Both the position numbers and the translations under genes were made by a program. The notes beneath the pieces were generated by a model, which did no database searches, was not told where the DNA came from, and saw only the letters and a program-made list of their open reading frames with translations. Of a DNA stretch of 10,649 nt, positions 6,396-10,649 are shown in pieces. Origin of the DNA: Halocafeteria seosinensis (Eukaryota; Sar; Bigyra; Bicosoecida); assembly GCA_001687465.1 (NCBI GenBank), contig LVLI01000380.1, positions 1-10,649 on the forward strand, in the 5' to 3' direction. Every line of letters starts with the position of its first letter. Within the stretch, counting starts at the first letter, position 1.

Positions 6396-9300
6396 ATGAG
6401 GAACTGGATGAAATCGGTAACATTTTCTCCGTCTCCTGCATTGCATCGGTTAGCCGAGGTGGATCCTGCTCTTCCGATCATTGATGGATATAAGTGCGGT
6501 GATTGTGGAGAAGTTAGTGGGTCTGGCCGGGCCTGGAGAATTCACAAAGATCTTTTCCATGATGGCACATCTCTGTTTCAGCGAGTCAAAGCACAGGCAC
6601 ACCCAGGGAGGACTTATCGGGCAGTGACAGAGCCAGAAGGTGGGGGGCCACAGCGGGGAATACTACGTTTTCCGGTGTATGTGACTCCAGTGGATGACCT
6701 TAATAAACGCTATGAAGAATTGGTGGACGGGACTGACATTTTCCGAGGGGAACTGTGGAACTTTTACATGTCCCTCGGGTTGCATTCGTTGCGGGTGTCA
6801 AACGACGAATATGCCACTGAGCTTCGGGAGCTGAGTCGCAGGGTGCATACTCCAACGAAAGATCAAGACAGGGAGCGTTGGACCGTGTATGAAAATATTC
6901 GGCGGAGAGTAATTTACATTCTAGACAAGGTGAAGGGGTTGGAGCATCATACTTCTGCTACCTTCAAGAGAGGGCTAATGCAGCATCAATACGGTGACAG
7001 TGAGGAGGAAAGAAGTGATCCGGCTTTGGGTGCTGTGTTTCAAAGTGTAGGCGCCGCTACTATGAGAAAATATTCTAGCGAGTTTTCATGTTTCTTTGCC
7101 TTTCTCGCGACTGACTTTTTCATGTTCAATCAGCAGTATAGAGAAGCACTGGTTGATGTGGAGAGGGACGAAGGGACGGACATACTCTTTCAGGCAATTG
7201 TCAGGAAAACTCTTGAGTTTCTGTTGACTGATATGAGAACTGAAACAAGAAATGGAGTCGTTATGTTGAGAACGTCGCTGTTGAAGAAATACTTAGAGGG
7301 TAGAACCATTGATGTATTAGAGGACGGGCTTAAGCTAAAGGGACCCGAGACAGCCCAGCAGGTTGCGGCTGCGTGTCTGTATGTCTTCCGAGTGGTATGG
7401 CTACTTCATAGTTTTAATGGGGTACCAATTGCGCAAAGTGGTGCCAAACTGAATACTTTGAAAGTTGTAATCGAGATGAAATCTGTCGCCAACGCATCCC
7501 GCCAATGTGCGGCAAAGGCTGTGTGCAATTCCGTCGGACGAGTACACTTTGACGACAATGGAAATCTTCTAGGATACATGGTGAATGGAGAGATTTTGGA
7601 CCGTAACCGGATAGCCCGGCTTCGCCGGTTTCTGCTGTCCAAGTTTCGCCAGAAAATGATCCATTTGTTTCAATTAACTGGAAACAATTTAAACAGGGCT
7701 CAATTGGCACTGAAATATATGATTAATGGATGGGGCACTGTCCATGTTCACGATCGGGCGACCGAGCCCTCAGGGTTTGCCGAGGAGGATGCAATGATGT
7801 TGTCATTGCGAGTGTCCTCGACACATTTGGGATGTACTCCGTTGGAGCTGCGGGACATTGAAGATGATAACTCGGTTGGTGTTTTGGAGAGCGTCTTGGA
7901 AAAGTATAAACGGCTTTTGCTGCACTTATATGCTTTGATGTACATAAGTGCTGGGCCACCGTGCCGGCTGGAGGAGTTGAGACGTATTGTCTGGGGTACA
8001 TCGATACCAATGAATAGATCTGTTCGATCCCTTCCAGGGGATAATCGTCTTTACATTGTCGTGCGGTCAGAGAAGAGTAGACAAAGGCCACAATACATCA
8101 AATTTCTCGACTGGGAAGTTAGCCGACTGGTTGTCCTTTGCCTAAGAACTTTGAGAATTTTCAGACGCCGCAAACTTCATGAAGTAACGACAACTGACCC
8201 CGATGAAGCAACCTCATTGATTAGTGACTGGGGTGAGAGTTGCTTCACCTTTATACCGTTTGATAATGAAACTGGTCAGGTTGCGGCGAGTGCAACCATC
8301 TCAGCTACAGAGGCTTCGGCTGTCGTAGAACACTATCTTACGACGGGTCTGGAGGCAAATACTCCAATTGGTGCGCGCGAGTTCCGTCAGGTGGGTGCCC
8401 GCATTGTAGATGAGGAGTTGACGTGTCTCGCTGAAGATGAACTCAGTGGGGCACGGAGAATACTGCAAAGAGCAATGGGACACACGGAACAGACGCATGC
8501 CAAACGATACAATGATCATCACCCCTCAGTGTATGGTGAGGCCCTGTCGAAGCTTTTGGATGAAGGAGATTTGGCAAGTACCAGCTGGCATACGTATCTT
8601 TTTTGCGAAACCGGGACGGAGACACGCGAATGGACTGCGCTTGCCGATGTAGCGAACAATTTGAACCTATCCGTGATGTGTGATACGGCACTTCGAAAAT
8701 GTCATTTGAACGACTTTAAGAGTCAGCAACAGAAGGACGTCACTAAGCTGGTTATCAGCTCTGCTTTGCGCAGGACTTCCGAAAATGTTGGAGCGCTCCT
8801 GAGTTGCGGCAGCGGTAAGTCTCTCGTGCCTATTTTTCTGGCGCTGTCCAAGGTCAAGTGTGAGACGTATCTCCCCTCGCTGCCAACAAGCGTGGTCTGC
8901 GTTGTAGTTCCTTTTGTGTCTCTGGTTTGTGGTTACCAGAAATGGTGCCAAGAAACAGGGCTTGTCTGCAGATTCGCCGACAGAGAGTTCGACATGACTA
9001 CAGTCGAAGGCAGCGCACGGAGTGTTCCGGACGTTTTGGTTATAACTCCGGAAAAGCTCATGTCTCACGGTACGTATCGTCATCTGAGGCATCTGGCAAA
9101 GTCTAAACAGATATGTGGTGTAGTTGTGGACGAAGCTCATGAAGTGGTTAAGTCGCTTCCGTTCCGCGAGTCCATGCGGGATTTGTGGAAGCTTGGTACA
9201 CTGGATGCTCCAATTACGTTGCTGTCGGGTACATCTCCTAACGTGGTTACGAAGAGTGTCTTACGACATCTGTTGATTGCGCCTGAGACCTGCAAATTGG

Positions 9301-10592
9301 TTGTGGGTGACATACTTGCATCTCACGTGTGCGAACGTGTTAAAACGTGCTCCAATTATGAACAAGCTGTGCATTTTGTGAAGCATGTCATGGAAGGAAG
9401 TGTTAGTTCATCAGTTTTCGTCTTCTGTTTAAGTATAGCAGACGTTCGGGACCTGCACCAGCGGCTGGAAAAAGATGGCATTGACATATTGGAATTTCAT
9501 TCTGACATGACGACTGAGCAAAAGCGTGTCGCCCTGGATAGATGGAGCAACGATGAAGTCCAGACTATCATTGCGACAACGTCGCTTACTAACGGAATCT
9601 CAAACAAAGGCTGTGAATGTGTAATACATTTCGGGGGAGCATACTCTCTGCTTGATTTGATGCAGGCTTCTGGGCGTGCTACTCGGTCAAGCCGACGACG
9701 GAGCCCTATTTCGTACATGCTATGGATACCAGCGCTTTTTATGGAACGTTTTGGACGCCGTAATGGGGTCAAATGGAAGATGGAAAAAGAGAAGCAACTT
9801 TACGCGTTCTCAGCAGAGGAGGAGACTGAAGTTTCTTTGGTAGTTTCTATAGAAGGTGTATATCAGTATGCGGTGTCAAGGCAGTGCCGACTTAGGTTCC
9901 TATCCAACGCTTTAGATGGGAAAAATCTGCAGTGTACCAGCACTGAGAACTGCAGACGGCTGCGCTGTGACGTGTGTGAGGATGGAGGACGGGTGGTACG
10001 TCGGAGTGCGACACCGGAGATACCGGCGGCTAATCGTAATTCTTCGGCAGTGTCACGAGACTCTACCAGTTCCTTGCCGGTGCGGACTGGAAACTCCCGC
10101 TTGGGTCGTGTTTCGGCAATTGCGCGATTGAGGGAAGCAACGTCCGATTCATTGGAAAGCTCGTCTCAAACAGGGGTGCATATAAAGTTGCGCAAAGTTC
10201 TTCGCGAGAGTGCCAGCGCTGCAACCATTGTGAAAAGTTTCCTAGAAACGTACCGGTATTCCTGTCCACTCTGCAAGCAGGCGATAGATATATGCAACGG
10301 GGATGTGCAAATTGGTGGCGATATCTGCGAGCGCCTAAAGCGTGCTCTTGGAGAGGGCAGAAGGTGCCGAAAATGTGGTGCACCGTTAATAGGGCAGCAC
10401 GACGAAAAACAGTGCTTTCAGAATAGACCTGACAATAGGAAACCAGGGTGTCAAAACGTTTGTTGGGGATGTTTTCTTCCAGACTCTTCACAGGGTTATC
10501 GTGTGCTTCCGCGTGACCACGGTGCCTACAGTTTTGACTGCCCGTGGCAACACCGGACAAAAGGAATAATAAAATTATGCTACTGGAGTTAG
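6396..10592 (+). CDS. Telomere-proximal zinc finger / tyrosine-recombinase-like / RecQ-family helicase
   Basis: Numbering is from ATG 6396 (1398 residues, one exon). A C2H2 finger (C34, C37, H50, H55) follows another encoded upstream of this ATG; together they resemble the fungal OrsD region. Residues about 210-710 look like a tyrosine recombinase: core-binding-like segment (TMRKYSSEFSCFFAFLA, 222-238), then R524, K560, RxxR (R661, R664), H696 and Y705 in canonical order. Residues 795-1100 are an SF2 helicase with all motifs: Walker A CGSGKS (804-809), Ib TPEKL, II DEAH (912-915), III SGTSP, V ATTSLTNGIS, VI QASGRATR (1090-1097). A RecQ-type zinc module follows (C1164, C1180, C1186, C1191, C1194). 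After a Ser/Arg-rich linker comes a second Cys-rich domain (CPLC 1290-1293, CRKC 1324-1327, CWGC 1356-1359, C1382). Similar genes sit at many fungal chromosome ends. The gene runs toward the telomere, and its TAG stop is inside the first telomere repeat, so the C-terminus may be clipped. Confidence 0.9.
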   Translation: MRNWMKSVTFSPSPALHRLAEVDPALPIIDGYKCGDCGEVSGSGRAWRIHKDLFHDGTSLFQRVKAQAHPGRTYRAVTEPEGGGPQRGILRFPVYVTPVDDLNKRYEELVDGTDIFRGELWNFYMSLGLHSLRVSNDEYATELRELSRRVHTPTKDQDRERWTVYENIRRRVIYILDKVKGLEHHTSATFKRGLMQHQYGDSEEERSDPALGAVFQSVGAATMRKYSSEFSCFFAFLATDFFMFNQQYREALVDVERDEGTDILFQAIVRKTLEFLLTDMRTETRNGVVMLRTSLLKKYLEGRTIDVLEDGLKLKGPETAQQVAAACLYVFRVVWLLHSFNGVPIAQSGAKLNTLKVVIEMKSVANASRQCAAKAVCNSVGRVHFDDNGNLLGYMVNGEILDRNRIARLRRFLLSKFRQKMIHLFQLTGNNLNRAQLALKYMINGWGTVHVHDRATEPSGFAEEDAMMLSLRVSSTHLGCTPLELRDIEDDNSVGVLESVLEKYKRLLLHLYALMYISAGPPCRLEELRRIVWGTSIPMNRSVRSLPGDNRLYIVVRSEKSRQRPQYIKFLDWEVSRLVVLCLRTLRIFRRRKLHEVTTTDPDEATSLISDWGESCFTFIPFDNETGQVAASATISATEASAVVEHYLTTGLEANTPIGAREFRQVGARIVDEELTCLAEDELSGARRILQRAMGHTEQTHAKRYNDHHPSVYGEALSKLLDEGDLASTSWHTYLFCETGTETREWTALADVANNLNLSVMCDTALRKCHLNDFKSQQQKDVTKLVISSALRRTSENVGALLSCGSGKSLVPIFLALSKVKCETYLPSLPTSVVCVVVPFVSLVCGYQKWCQETGLVCRFADREFDMTTVEGSARSVPDVLVITPEKLMSHGTYRHLRHLAKSKQICGVVVDEAHEVVKSLPFRESMRDLWKLGTLDAPITLLSGTSPNVVTKSVLRHLLIAPETCKLVVGDILASHVCERVKTCSNYEQAVHFVKHVMEGSVSSSVFVFCLSIADVRDLHQRLEKDGIDILEFHSDMTTEQKRVALDRWSNDEVQTIIATTSLTNGISNKGCECVIHFGGAYSLLDLMQASGRATRSSRRRSPISYMLWIPALFMERFGRRNGVKWKMEKEKQLYAFSAEEETEVSLVVSIEGVYQYAVSRQCRLRFLSNALDGKNLQCTSTENCRRLRCDVCEDGGRVVRRSATPEIPAANRNSSAVSRDSTSSLPVRTGNSRLGRVSAIARLREATSDSLESSSQTGVHIKLRKVLRESASAATIVKSFLETYRYSCPLCKQAIDICNGDVQIGGDICERLKRALGEGRRCRKCGAPLIGQHDEKQCFQNRPDNRKPGCQNVCWGCFLPDSSQGYRVLPRDHGAYSFDCPWQHRTKGIIKLCYWS

Positions 10593-10649
10593 GGTTAGGG
10601 TTAGGGTTAGGGTTAGGGTTAGGGTTAGGGTTAGGGTTAGGGTTAGGGT
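10589..10649 (+). repeat. Telomere repeat array (TTAGGG)n
   Basis: Ten perfect TTAGGG units from 10589, plus a final T, run to the end of the window. The G-rich strand runs 5'->3' outward, the correct polarity for a right chromosome end. There are no degenerate units, and no spacer separates the array from the helicase reading frame. The first unit supplies the TAG (10590-10592) that ends that frame. TTAGGG is used by most filamentous and early-diverging fungi as well as animals and some protists. Confidence 0.98.

Noticed and set aside
7723-9140. Several minus-strand ORFs of about 65-157 codons opposite the helicase gene.
   Set aside because: All lie within a frame with clear helicase and recombinase motifs; their translations show no recognisable domain and are expected by chance at this base composition.
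1-10649. CRISPR arrays, rRNA, bacterial operon signals or riboswitches.
   Set aside because: No spaced direct repeats of the right size, no rRNA-like stretches, and the telomere shows a eukaryotic chromosome end.

Overview
The window is a eukaryotic chromosome end. Its last 61 bases are ten exact TTAGGG units plus one T, with the G-rich strand running 5'->3' to the right, as expected for a right-hand telomere. The gene next to it encodes a long zinc finger / tyrosine-recombinase-like / RecQ-helicase protein, an architecture I know from subtelomeric genes of fungi. The host is therefore probably a fungus. An early-diverging lineage (chytrid or Glomeromycota-like) is a guess. The species cannot be named from the sequence.

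Left part (1 to about 6190). This stretch is AT-rich (roughly one third G+C in the lines I sampled) and compactly coded on the + strand. It holds a possible 44-residue ORF (124-258), a protein-primed family B DNA polymerase of the Polinton/Maverick (adintovirus-like) type (293-4453), an rve-type integrase with a C-terminal chromodomain (4472-5461), and a small protein that looks like a decayed NUMOD4/HNH nuclease (5516-6076). Gaps are short, and related A/T-rich motifs sit just before each start codon. The polymerase, integrase, tail-gene order suggests the right-hand end of a Polinton-like integrated virus. Its capsid, ATPase and protease genes, if present, would lie to the left of the window. 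The polymerase would copy the element by protein priming, and the integrase would insert it; the chromodomain may steer it to heterochromatin.

Junction (about 6077-6270). AT-rich sequence with an imperfect direct repeat gives way within a few bases, near 6190-6200, to sequence of roughly half G+C. Just to the right lies a weak tRNA-like A-box/B-box pair. I cannot identify a terminal inverted repeat or a target-site duplication, because the left end of the element is not here.

Right part (about 6270-10588). One continuous reading frame encodes the telomere-proximal helicase and points toward the telomere. The conserved reading continues 5' of the first in-frame ATG (6396) and encodes an extra C2H2 zinc finger, so the gene's true start is missing, frameshifted or cut off. 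At the 3' end, the stop codon TAG lies inside the first telomere repeat, so the natural end of the gene may have been replaced by telomere addition. The most interesting points are the apparently complete recombinase catalytic set fused to an intact helicase at a chromosome end, and the virus-like element lodged directly beside it.
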